From the NCBI GenBank assembly GCA_040877625.1, contig JBBDNK010000008.1, forward strand, positions 1 through 64,000: a stretch of 64,000 nucleotides of DNA. The letters are read 5' to 3'. A program made the position numbers and the translations under genes. The stretch is from Methylonatrum sp040877625 (GTDB lineage: Bacteria > Pseudomonadota > Gammaproteobacteria > Nitrococcales > Aquisalimonadaceae). The notes below the pieces were generated by a model that was not told the origin of the DNA, ran no database searches, and saw only the letters and a list, made by a program, of their open reading frames with translations. This document shows positions 18,613 through 26,974 of this stretch, in pieces (the first letter of the stretch is position 1; the number at the start of each line of letters is the position of its first letter).

Positions 18613-19061
18613 CTTTACTGCTCCCCGAGTTTTATTATTGATGTGGAAACGACTTCTTGAGTTCACATGATGTTCAGTGCGTGAATTTCTCCTTTGACAA
18701 GCGGTTACAATAGGAAATAAGATTTAGTTAACATATGTTCGGGAAGTGTACGTGTCAAGTGACAGTAAGCCTGAGGCCAGGCGCGGAAAGAAATGGCAGG
18801 GAACACTGCTTTTGATACAGAAAAATCCATTCAAGAGGAACTTCCAGAGATTATGGGTCTTGGCGAGGAACAGTTCACTAATAAGTAACGAGATGTTCCT
18901 TAATTGTGAACGGGTGGTTCACTAATTAGTAACGCTTTATATGTGGCTATTCAGGCTGCTTCTATGCTGGTCTGAAGGTTTTGATTTAATGTGAAACCTT
19001 TCTTGAAAAGAAAACCGGATATTCTCTGCGTGTCGATACAGGTAAGTCGAGGAATTTATTT
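18613..19061. promoter_or_regulatory. Divergent control region of module B
   Basis: These 449 bases contain no gene and are AT-richer than their surroundings. They lie between the divergent LivK-like gene and the extradiol gene. On the plus strand TTGACA (18694-18699) and TAAGAT (18718-18723) are 18 bases apart, a fair promoter. Three operator-like 17-mers follow at 18873-18933. Confidence 0.5.
18873..18933. promoter_or_regulatory. Three operator-like 17-mers with 22-bp period
   Basis: GTTCACTAATAAGTAAC (18873), GTTCCTTAATTGTGAAC (18895) and GTTCACTAATTAGTAAC (18917) start exactly 22 bases apart, about two helical turns, so they face the same side of DNA. All begin GTTC and end AAC. The last contains the perfect palindrome ACTAATTAGT. 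The AGTAAC half-site is shared with the palindrome beside iclR. They probably bind the IclR regulator cooperatively and control the gene at 19062. Confidence 0.6.
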
Positions 19062-19952
19062 ATGAATGAAGCAGCCGTGACGCAGCTCGGTTATCTGGGG
19101 CTGACTGTCAAAGACCTTGATGCTTGGGAGGAGTTCGGACGGGACGTCCTCGGCCTGCAGGCATGGTGCGATGGTGACACGCTGTACATGCGAATGGACG
19201 AGCATCAGTACCGGTTCGCCCTGAAGGCAGGTACCGAGGACGATCTCGCTCACGTGGGATGGCAGGTGGCCACCGAGGAAGCGCTCGAGCAGCTCGCGAC
19301 GCGCCTGGAAAAGGCGGGTTACCCGGTACAACGGTGCAGCCGTGAGCAGGCCGAGGCGCGCCAGGTGGAGGCTCTTGTCTGCCTGCGCGATCCCAGCGGC
19401 ATCGCCACCGAGATCTACTATGGCCCCCGCATCAACGCACGTGAGCCGTTCCACTCGCCCCGCGCAATCTCCGGCTTCGAGGCGGGGGGACTCGGGCTTG
19501 GCCATATTGTTATTGCGGTCGATGATCTGCAACGGAGCCTGGACTTCTACCTGGATCTGCTCGGCATGAGAACGAGTGACCTGATCGAATTCACCATGCG
19601 TACCGGGAATCAGGCCAAGCTGGCCTTCCTGCACTGCAATCCGCGTCATCACAGTCTTGCCTTCATGCAGGCGCCCACGCCCAAACGGCTGCTGCATTTC
19701 ATGTTGCAAGTGCGCTCCATCGATGATGTCGGCTCCACTCTGGAACTGTGCTCGGACCGGAGCGTGCCGCTGGCGGCTACACTCGGGCGCCATTCCAATG
19801 ACCGCATGGTCTCCTTTTATATGTTGTCGCCGTCCGGCTTCGAGATCGAATACGGATGGGGGGCGCGCAACGTGGACGATGCTACGTGGCAGGTGGAGAC
19901 GCATCGCAGCTCGAGCATCTGGGGGCACAAGCGGCAAGCGCATCATTCTTGA
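19062..19952 (+). CDS. Extradiol ring-cleavage dioxygenase (VOC family, second)
   Basis: A 296-residue type I extradiol dioxygenase, paralogous to the one at 4050 (both open with LGYLGL and share the order of motifs). The metal ligands are His148 (GLGHIVIAV), His197 (second His of NPRHHSLAF) and Glu263 (FEIEYGWGA). It would cleave a catechol made by the third oxygenase or by other pathway steps. It stands first after the operator cluster. A gap of 186 bases with no gene separates it from the transporter genes downstream. Confidence 0.88.
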   Translation: MNEAAVTQLGYLGLTVKDLDAWEEFGRDVLGLQAWCDGDTLYMRMDEHQYRFALKAGTEDDLAHVGWQVATEEALEQLATRLEKAGYPVQRCSREQAEARQVEALVCLRDPSGIATEIYYGPRINAREPFHSPRAISGFEAGGLGLGHIVIAVDDLQRSLDFYLDLLGMRTSDLIEFTMRTGNQAKLAFLHCNPRHHSLAFMQAPTPKRLLHFMLQVRSIDDVGSTLELCSDRSVPLAATLGRHSNDRMVSFYMLSPSGFEIEYGWGARNVDDATWQVETHRSSSIWGHKRQAHHS

Positions 19953-20138
19953 AACAGAACAGAGGTCCTTGGGTACGCGTACGCCCAACTGGCCAACGAC
20001 GGCCGGTGACGTGGATGCCGATCGCTCCGGTCGGGGTAGCCGCACGTCGAGGATGGTTAGGGCGGATGGCGGGTGTGATGCGCGGGCATTACAACGGAGT
20101 GCCGGCATGAGTACCGCGGGGGCGCAAGGCGACTGCCA

Positions 20139-21038
20139 ATGAGTAACGAATTGGTGACTTTTCTGCAGCAGATAGTGAATGGGCTGGCGATTAGCAGCGT
20201 CTATGTGCTTGTTGGTCTGGGGCTTACGCTGGTCTTCGGGCTGACGCGTCTGATCAACTTCGCCCATGGCCAGTTTGTCGTGCTGGGAGCGTTCGTCGCC
20301 TATTCGCTTGTGAGGGCGGGGCTGAGTTTCTGGCTTGCGATTCCCGTGGCATCACTTGCGGTTGGGCTGCTTGCATTTGTTATCGAGCGCGTCGCGCTGC
20401 GGCGCAGCCTGGATAACCCTCTACATGGTTTCATTGTGTCGCTCGGCTTGGTGATCATGCTGCAGACACTGACCGTGATGGCCTGGTCAGCGGAATCGTT
20501 CCGCGTGGACAGCCCGCTCAACGCGGTCTGGAATCTGGGCGGAGTGTTCATCAGCGCTGAGCGCCTTCTGCTGCTGGGGCTCACGGCCGGTATGCTGTTG
20601 GCGCTGTGGGTGTTGTTGACCAGAACAAATCTGGGGCGATCCATGCGCGCCGTCGCCGAGAACCGGGAGGCGGCCTTGCTGATGGGGATCAATGTCAGCG
20701 CCATCATCTCGTTTGGCTTCGTCCTGAGCGCCGTACTCGCCGCGTCCGGTGGCGCTGTTCTGGGGGCGATTTTCCCTTTTAACGCCTACTGGGGCACGGC
20801 GTTCCTGATCAAGGGCCTGGCTGTCGCGCTGGTCGGTGGCCTGGGCAGCATCACGGGCGCATTGGTGGCCGGGCTTATTCTTGGCATGACCGAAACGTTG
20901 GCGGCCGCCTATGGGATACCCACTCCCTGGGGTTACCAGTTCGGAGCGGAATGGCGCGATGGTTTTGCCTTTTTATTGATGATCGCAATTCTGCTTTGGC
21001 GGCCCGAAGGCCTTTTCAGCCGGTCACGGGTTGCATGA
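20139..21038 (+). CDS. ABC importer permease, LivH type
   Basis: A 299-residue inner-membrane permease of the branched-chain amino acid class, with about eight hydrophobic segments. The family marks are LTLVFGLTRLINFAHGQFVV near residue 28 and GLAVALVGGLGSITGALVAG in the last third. Its stop overlaps the start of the following fused LivM-LivG-LivF gene (ATGA). It should pair with the LivM part of that protein and take substrate from the LivK-like protein at 17353. Confidence 0.9.
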   Translation: MSNELVTFLQQIVNGLAISSVYVLVGLGLTLVFGLTRLINFAHGQFVVLGAFVAYSLVRAGLSFWLAIPVASLAVGLLAFVIERVALRRSLDNPLHGFIVSLGLVIMLQTLTVMAWSAESFRVDSPLNAVWNLGGVFISAERLLLLGLTAGMLLALWVLLTRTNLGRSMRAVAENREAALLMGINVSAIISFGFVLSAVLAASGGAVLGAIFPFNAYWGTAFLIKGLAVALVGGLGSITGALVAGLILGMTETLAAAYGIPTPWGYQFGAEWRDGFAFLLMIAILLWRPEGLFSRSRVA

Positions 21039-23725
21039 TGGCCAGTTCGCCGCAAACACGAAAGACGACCCACCGCATGTTCGTAGTGCTGGGCGTGGTA
21101 ATCAAAATAGCCCTGCTGCTGTTGCCGTTGCTATTCGTCCCTGCCGGCATACTGGGCGTCGACTGGATCTGGAACAGCGATGGACGAACGTTGTCCGTCG
21201 CCACCTACGCCGCAATTTTCGCTATCGTCGCCTACGGGCTTGCCATGCTGATGCGCTTTGTCGGCCTGCCGTCGGTGGTGCACGGGGCATTCTGGGGAAT
21301 CGGCGCCTATACCGCGTCGATTCTGGCCGATAGCTGGGGCTGGGGCTTCTGGGCCACGCTTCCTCTCGCCGCGTTGCTTCCGGCTGCCATTGCAGTCCTG
21401 GTGGGATTCCCGTCGCTGCGTACTCACGGACTGACGTTCATCATCGTGACGCTGGCACTATGCGAATTTCTGGTGCTGGTGGGAACGAACTGGACCGGGC
21501 TCACCAATGGACCGGTGGGAATGATGCTGTTCCAGGCCCCGGACGCGCTTGGGCCGCTGACCTTCAATACGTCCCTGCGTCTGTACTACCTGGTTCTGGC
21601 CTTTCTGTACGTCGTCATCCTGCTGGTCTGGTTGATAGCGCGCTCGGCGTTCGGGCGCCGGCTTCTGTCGATTCGAGACAATGAACTGTTGGCCCGCTCT
21701 CTGGGACTGAACACTCTTATCTACAAGATGGCCATATTTGTCATCACGGCGATGGTCGTAGGCGTCGGTGGGCAGCTTTACCTATATCACCAGCAAGCCA
21801 TTCAACCGAATCTGTTCGGCGCCATTCCGTTCATTGACGTACTCCTGATGGTGGTGATGGGGGGTACCAACGTGCTGGCCGGACCCGCCGTCGGTGCCTG
21901 GATGGTCCAGTTCCTGCCCGAGTGGCTTGAGCATGCGGGCATTACGGATCCGAACGCCCACCGGCTGGCCTTCGGGACGCTGCTAGTGGCATTCATGCTG
22001 CTTGCACCGCAAGGTATTGCGGGTGCCGTCAAGGCCGGCTATCGGCGACTGCGGAGTCGGGTAACCGGCGATACACGTCCGCGCGCGCCGACCTCGCCCG
22101 GGGAATCTTCCGGCAGTGAAAGCGCGCCGTTAAAGGTGGCTTCCGGAGAGGCCGCGGACGTTGCCGACGTCGCCCGGGCTCATCGCGAGATCGGTGAAGT
22201 GATACTGGAGGTGCGCGAGCTGAGCAGGCGCTTCGGCGCGCTGTGGGCGGTGAAGGACGTCAGCTTCTCCCTTCGTCAGGGTGAAGTGTTGGGGGTCATT
22301 GGCCCCAACGGCTCCGGGAAGACCACATTGTTCAATGGCGTTTCGGGCCTGCTCCGTCCAAGTTCCGGGTCGGTGTGGCTGCGCGGGGAGAATCTGTCGC
22401 ATCGCCCACTGGATGAAGTTGCCCGGCGCGGCCTGATCAGAACCTTCCAGCACCCCATGCTGTTCCCTTCGCAGACGGTACGGGAAAGCATACGCATGGC
22501 GCTTGATATCTCCACGGCTATGGGTCAGCGAGAGATGGCGAACGCCGGTTTCCCTCGGGAGACTGACGCTCTCCTCGCGTTCTGCGGTCTGACGGACATG
22601 GCGGGGGTCCCTGTGCAGTCCTTGGCATACGGCCACACCCGGTTACTGGGTGTGGCGATAGCGCTGGCTGTTTCGCCGCACGTACTCATGCTGGATGAAC
22701 CGGCGGCGGGGCTTAATCACGTGGAAAGCCAGCGCCTGGCGGCGCTGCTGTTGCGGGTTAGAGATGCGGGTACCAGCTTAGTGGTGGTCGACCACGACAT
22801 GTCGTTCCTGCTGCCATTGTGCGACCGCATGCTGGTACTGGACGCGGGCAACTGCATTTGCCAAGGCTCTCCCGAGGAGGTGCGCAACGACCCGCGGGTG
22901 ATTGAAGTCTACCTAGGCAAAAGCGCCGGGTCGGCGGACCTGGCCGTGCCCGTCCATGCGTCCACCTCGCCATGTCGGGAGGAGCGTCCTCCGGATCTCG
23001 TGATCCGTGATCTCGCCGTAGCCTACGGATCTGTTCCAGTGCTCCATGGCATTTCCCTGACAGTCGGCTCGGGCGAAGCGGTGGCTTTGTTGGGCGCCAA
23101 TGGTGCCGGTAAATCAACGACATTACGCGCGGTTACCGGCCTGTTGCGCCCAGGAGCGGGCCAGATTCTCTGGGGCAAGGAACGCCTGGTGGGCCGCCCA
23201 CCGTCGGAGATACTGGGCGTTGGGATAGCGCACGTGCCTGAGGGGCGGCAGGTATTTGCGCGCCAATCCGTGCAAGAAAACCTCCTGCTTGGACAGTTTG
23301 GGCGCCGCGGCGGGACTGGCGCACAAGCACGGAGAGACATGGACTATCTGCTGGATGTGTTCCCGGCACTCAAACCGAAGCTGAAGCAGCCGGCGGGTGA
23401 TCTCTCGGGAGGACAACAGCAGATGCTGGCCATCGCGCGTGGTCTCATGTCGAACCCTAGTCTGCTCATCCTCGACGAGCCGTCCCTGGGCTTGTCACCC
23501 GTTCTGGTTGATGAGGTGGCCGAACTTGTTGCTCGCCTGCGCGCCGAGCGCGGTATGAGTCTGCTGCTTGTTGAGCAGAATCCCTTGATGGCGGCGCGGC
23601 TGACCGAGCGGGTCTACATCCTCGAGAATGGCCGGATACGCGGCGAACTTGCCTCCAAGGAGGTTATGGGCAACGTTGATTTACTGGATGCGTACCTTGG
23701 TTCGGCGCATCCAGCCAGCCGGTGA
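21035..23725 (+). CDS. Triple fusion: LivM permease, LivG ATPase and LivF ATPase
   Basis: An 896-residue protein joining three importer parts that are usually separate. Residues about 1-330 are a LivM permease (roughly eight to ten membrane segments). After a polar linker rich in Ser, Pro and Gly (about 345-385), a LivG-like ATPase follows, with Walker A GPNGSGKTT at 423-431 and Walker B VLMLDEPAAGLNH. A LivF-like ATPase occupies about 655-890, with Walker A GANGAGKST at 687-695 and LSGGQQQMLAIARGL. The LivG signature is weak (SLAYGHTRLLGVA). The start at 21035 overlaps the LivH stop by four bases; a second ATG is at 21038. No internal stop or start suggests a recent split. Confidence 0.9.
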   Translation: MMASSPQTRKTTHRMFVVLGVVIKIALLLLPLLFVPAGILGVDWIWNSDGRTLSVATYAAIFAIVAYGLAMLMRFVGLPSVVHGAFWGIGAYTASILADSWGWGFWATLPLAALLPAAIAVLVGFPSLRTHGLTFIIVTLALCEFLVLVGTNWTGLTNGPVGMMLFQAPDALGPLTFNTSLRLYYLVLAFLYVVILLVWLIARSAFGRRLLSIRDNELLARSLGLNTLIYKMAIFVITAMVVGVGGQLYLYHQQAIQPNLFGAIPFIDVLLMVVMGGTNVLAGPAVGAWMVQFLPEWLEHAGITDPNAHRLAFGTLLVAFMLLAPQGIAGAVKAGYRRLRSRVTGDTRPRAPTSPGESSGSESAPLKVASGEAADVADVARAHREIGEVILEVRELSRRFGALWAVKDVSFSLRQGEVLGVIGPNGSGKTTLFNGVSGLLRPSSGSVWLRGENLSHRPLDEVARRGLIRTFQHPMLFPSQTVRESIRMALDISTAMGQREMANAGFPRETDALLAFCGLTDMAGVPVQSLAYGHTRLLGVAIALAVSPHVLMLDEPAAGLNHVESQRLAALLLRVRDAGTSLVVVDHDMSFLLPLCDRMLVLDAGNCICQGSPEEVRNDPRVIEVYLGKSAGSADLAVPVHASTSPCREERPPDLVIRDLAVAYGSVPVLHGISLTVGSGEAVALLGANGAGKSTTLRAVTGLLRPGAGQILWGKERLVGRPPSEILGVGIAHVPEGRQVFARQSVQENLLLGQFGRRGGTGAQARRDMDYLLDVFPALKPKLKQPAGDLSGGQQQMLAIARGLMSNPSLLILDEPSLGLSPVLVDEVAELVARLRAERGMSLLLVEQNPLMAARLTERVYILENGRIRGELASKEVMGNVDLLDAYLGSAHPASR

Positions 23726-23800
23726 AACGTTGGACGGGGAGGGGGGTGAGATCGAAGAATTAATATTTTTTCTTTTATAGAGATTTTTTATATAAAAATA

Positions 23801-23840
23801 TTGACTGTTGGTCAGCCGTGTTTAGACTCGAACGAGTAAC
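23801..23840 (+). promoter_or_regulatory. Promoter with overlapping operator-like site
   Basis: TTGACT (23801-23806) and TAGACT (23823-23828) are 16 bases apart, following a very AT-rich stretch (23758-23800) that could act as an UP element. The palindrome ACTCG-AA-CGAGT, extended to ACTCGAACGAGTAAC (23826-23840), covers the -10 box. It shares ACTC and GAGTAAC with the site beside iclR. A bound regulator here would block transcription of the importer operon at 23969. Confidence 0.5.
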
Positions 23841-23968
23841 TCACAAATATAAAAAGTGGCCTTGTAAGCATGCTCAACAGTCTCCAGGGGCGGGTTCCGA
23901 AATCGGTTGTGGTCGCGGATGCCGAGTAGCTGGATGTCCCTGGGGACAACACCAATGAGGGGGAAGGT

Positions 23969-25057
23969 ATGAAAGTCAAGTTCAATGTGACTGTGGCTTT
24001 GGCATCTGTGTTCGGTGCGAGCGTCATGATGGGCTTCGCCCATGCCGATACGGCTTGGGAAGAGGTGGTGGCGGCGGCGGAACGTGAAGGCAAGGTCACC
24101 ATAATCGGCCCCCCCGTGCAGCCGCACCGCGACACCATCATGGGATTTGAGGAGGCCTACCCGAACATCCGGGTCGAATACACCGGCATGGCCCCGCCGC
24201 AGTTCGAGGCGCGGCTGAATGCCGAGCGCGGTGCGGGTCGTTACCTGTGGGACATCCTGATCAGTGGAATGAGTTCCACTGTCTATGAGCGCCAGATACC
24301 CCAGGGCTGGTTCGATCCGCTGCGGCCTGTTGTCGTGCTCCCGGAGGTGCTCGATGACGAGAACTGGGTCGGTGGCTTCGAGGCGGGTTTCCTTGATGAA
24401 AAAGGAAAGTACATCTACGCGTTCTCAGCCGAGCGCAGCGGAAACGTGGGCTTTGACACCAACCGTGTTGATGCCGACAGCTTCAGCTACGAGACGCTTC
24501 TCGACCCCCGATGGCGTGGCCAGATCGCCATGCTCGACCCGCGCGGTCGCGGCCCCGGCTCGGTCGCTTTCCGGCAGATCGTAGTGGCGCTGGGTGAAGA
24601 CGGGGCGAAGAAACTGCTGAAGGAGCAGGACGTTGTATTGGCTGAATCGCCACGGCAGGTGACCGAGTGGGCGGTGCGTGGCACATACCCGATCACGGTC
24701 GGCCTGACCTTGACCGATTTGACGATTTTCCAGGGGCGGGGCATCGGCGAGAACATCGCCATCTACGAGGACCCCCAAGGCTTCCTTCTGACCAAGTGGG
24801 GCAATGTGGCGCTGATGAACGGGGCTCCCAACCCCAACGCCTCCAAAGTGTTCGTTAACTGGCTGCTGACGCGCGAGGCGCAAAAGCAGTGGTCGAGCAC
24901 CGGCTATGTGAACAGCCGCCGGATGGACGTGCCGCTGGCGCACCCTGCGTTAAAGGTGGACGTTGATACCTGGGAAAGTGGTTACAACATCAGCGGCGCC
25001 AAGACGGCGGCGGATGGTGTAAAGGCTCTCCGAATTGCGGAAGAGGGATTGCGTTAG
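23969..25057 (+). CDS. ABC importer substrate-binding protein, ferric/aminoethylphosphonate type (second)
   Basis: A 362-residue periplasmic binding protein, paralogous to the one at 6973: both have a WE/WARVV..AA..EG opening, YPNIRVEYT and AERGAGRYLWD. The signal peptide is about 26 residues (cleavage at AHA-DT). It heads an operon with a Rieske oxygenase pair, a double permease (26975) and an ATPase (28714). The co-location again argues for uptake of an aromatic substrate rather than iron. The two binding proteins differ enough to suggest related but distinct ligands. Confidence 0.85.
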   Translation: MKVKFNVTVALASVFGASVMMGFAHADTAWEEVVAAAEREGKVTIIGPPVQPHRDTIMGFEEAYPNIRVEYTGMAPPQFEARLNAERGAGRYLWDILISGMSSTVYERQIPQGWFDPLRPVVVLPEVLDDENWVGGFEAGFLDEKGKYIYAFSAERSGNVGFDTNRVDADSFSYETLLDPRWRGQIAMLDPRGRGPGSVAFRQIVVALGEDGAKKLLKEQDVVLAESPRQVTEWAVRGTYPITVGLTLTDLTIFQGRGIGENIAIYEDPQGFLLTKWGNVALMNGAPNPNASKVFVNWLLTREAQKQWSSTGYVNSRRMDVPLAHPALKVDVDTWESGYNISGAKTAADGVKALRIAEEGLR

Positions 25058-25114
25058 GCGGTCGGGGGTTTCCCGGTCCGGCCGTGTGTTCCCTCTCAAA
25101 CACGAGGAAGAGCG

Positions 25115-25672
25115 ATGACAAGACAGGCATCAAAGGTGTCGCCCCAAGGTGCACAGCGTGCGGCGGATATGACAGATCCGCCGCACGCAGAGGGTGAATC
25201 CATCTGCCCCGGGCGGGCGGCATGTTTGCTATTTGAAGAAGCGCGGTTGCTGGATGCCGGCCGTTACTCGGAGTGGCTGGCGCTGTACGCGCACAACGCC
25301 TCGTATTGGATACCGAGCTGGAAGAACGAGAACCAGCCGACCGGGGATCCGCAACGCGAGCTCAGCTACATCTATCTTACCCGCGACATGATGAAGGACT
25401 ACACAGTGCGCATGGAGTCCTCGTTCGCCTTCGCGGCAAGTCCCATGCTGCGCACCACGCGGATGGTCGGTAACGTGCTGCTGGATGCTGAACGCCCGGG
25501 CCTGGTGCACTCCAAGTGGCTCATGCACGTCTATAGAAGGTCGGTCTCGGAGCTCTTCAGTGGAGACTGTGAGCATGTCCTTGTGCGGGAAGATGGCGAG
25601 CTGCGCATCGCGTCCAAGAAGGTCATTCTAATTAATGATCGCTTTGAATTGGGCTACATGCCGTTGGTATGA
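25115..25672 (+). CDS. Rieske dioxygenase, beta subunit (third)
   Basis: A 185-residue small subunit with an extra polar N-terminus of about 25 residues compared with the other two. The family signs are CLLFEEARLLDAGRYSEWLA, then ASYWIPSW and LRIASKKVILINDRFELG. Here the beta gene precedes the alpha gene, opposite to the first two pairs, so this pair was assembled independently. A GAGGAAGAG site precedes the ATG. Confidence 0.88.
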   Translation: MTRQASKVSPQGAQRAADMTDPPHAEGESICPGRAACLLFEEARLLDAGRYSEWLALYAHNASYWIPSWKNENQPTGDPQRELSYIYLTRDMMKDYTVRMESSFAFAASPMLRTTRMVGNVLLDAERPGLVHSKWLMHVYRRSVSELFSGDCEHVLVREDGELRIASKKVILINDRFELGYMPLV

Positions 25673-25705
25673 GTCCTGTCCGAACCAGTAAAAGTGGAGT
25701 GAGGC

Positions 25706-26938
25706 ATGACAAGGGCAGAAGATCTCCGTGATGCCGCCGGAGAGGTCGAGTTCGTTCATGAAGACCTGAAGGTAGGCACGTTCCGTGTCCACAGCGGCGT
25801 TTATGTCGAGAACCATGTGTTCGACGCCGAGATGGAGGCCTTCTTCCGGCGTGGCTGGGTTTACCTGGCTCATGAAAGTCAGTTGCCCGAGCCGAACGAT
25901 TACCTTACATGCCGCCTCGCCCGTCAGCCCATCCTGCTGAGCCGAGGCGAGGACGGGGAGGTCCGCGGCTTCCTGAACCGTTGCCGTCATCGCGGTGCGC
26001 TGGTTTGCCGGAACGAGAGCGGAAACGCGAAGTCCTTCACGTGCTTCTATCACAGCTGGAGCTATCGCAATACCGGCGAACTGACGGGCGTTACCGGTCC
26101 GGAAGGTTTTCCACCGAATTTCGATCTCTCGGGCCTGGGCCTGGCTCCGCTTCCCCGGCTTGAGTCCTATCGCGGCTTCCTGTTCGGCTCGTTGTCGGCG
26201 GATGGGCCGCCCCTCAAGGAGCATCTTGGCAATGCCGCCGCATACCTGGACCTGATCCTGGACAAGAGCGACGAGCCGCTGAGGGTGGTGCCGGGCGTGA
26301 GCACGTACGAGTTCAAGGGCAACTGGAAGCTACAAGCCGAGAATTCACTCGACTACTACCACCTCCCCTTCGTGCATCGCAGCTTCATGGAGGTCAGGCG
26401 GGCCCGGGGCGAGGAAGTCAAGCGCGGCAATCTTCGCAACCTTGCCAATGACTACGGAGTGGACCTTGGCAATGGACACGGTACCGTCATCACCCTGGAC
26501 GAGGGCGGCGAGCCCAACCAGCATCTGTTCCTGTTTCCCAATCTCGTGCTTCTGGAGGAGCCGGCCCCACAGATCCGCGTCATCGATCCCCTCGCGGTGG
26601 ACCAGACCAAGGTGCGCGGCTACTTCTACATGCACGGTGAAGCCGATAACAGCATGAAACTCCGGCATTACGAGCGCTTTTACGGACCAACGGGGTTCGG
26701 AACGCCCGACGACATGGAGGTGTTTCATTCCTGCATGGATGGTTACTCCATTGATAGCGTCCCGTGGAACGATCTCTCGCGGGGGTTGCACCGCGAAGTG
26801 ACGGAAGCCCCGCTGGCCTGGATGCCACCCTTCGTCAGTGCCGGAAACATCACGGACGACAACTTCATGCGAGGGTTTTACCGGAAATGGCGGCTGGCGT
26901 TGTCCAGTGACGTCCGGCGACCTGAGCCGACCGCGTGA
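25706..26938 (+). CDS. Rieske ring-hydroxylating dioxygenase, alpha subunit (third)
   Basis: A 410-residue oxygenase alpha subunit. Rieske ligands are Cys93, His95, Cys113 and His116 (CRHRGALVC, CFYHSW; Ser replaces the usual Gly after the last His). The iron site is ENSLDYYHLPFVH, with bridging Asp216 and ligands His219 and His224. This ENSLDYYH form is typical of the benzoate/anthranilate and aromatic-acid oxygenase groups, which fits a carboxylated substrate; this is an inference from motif type. It is followed by the permease and ATPase genes. Confidence 0.9.
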   Translation: MTRAEDLRDAAGEVEFVHEDLKVGTFRVHSGVYVENHVFDAEMEAFFRRGWVYLAHESQLPEPNDYLTCRLARQPILLSRGEDGEVRGFLNRCRHRGALVCRNESGNAKSFTCFYHSWSYRNTGELTGVTGPEGFPPNFDLSGLGLAPLPRLESYRGFLFGSLSADGPPLKEHLGNAAAYLDLILDKSDEPLRVVPGVSTYEFKGNWKLQAENSLDYYHLPFVHRSFMEVRRARGEEVKRGNLRNLANDYGVDLGNGHGTVITLDEGGEPNQHLFLFPNLVLLEEPAPQIRVIDPLAVDQTKVRGYFYMHGEADNSMKLRHYERFYGPTGFGTPDDMEVFHSCMDGYSIDSVPWNDLSRGLHREVTEAPLAWMPPFVSAGNITDDNFMRGFYRKWRLALSSDVRRPEPTA

Positions 26939-26974
26939 TATCGCACATCGGCGTTCACCGGCATTGATGAATAT

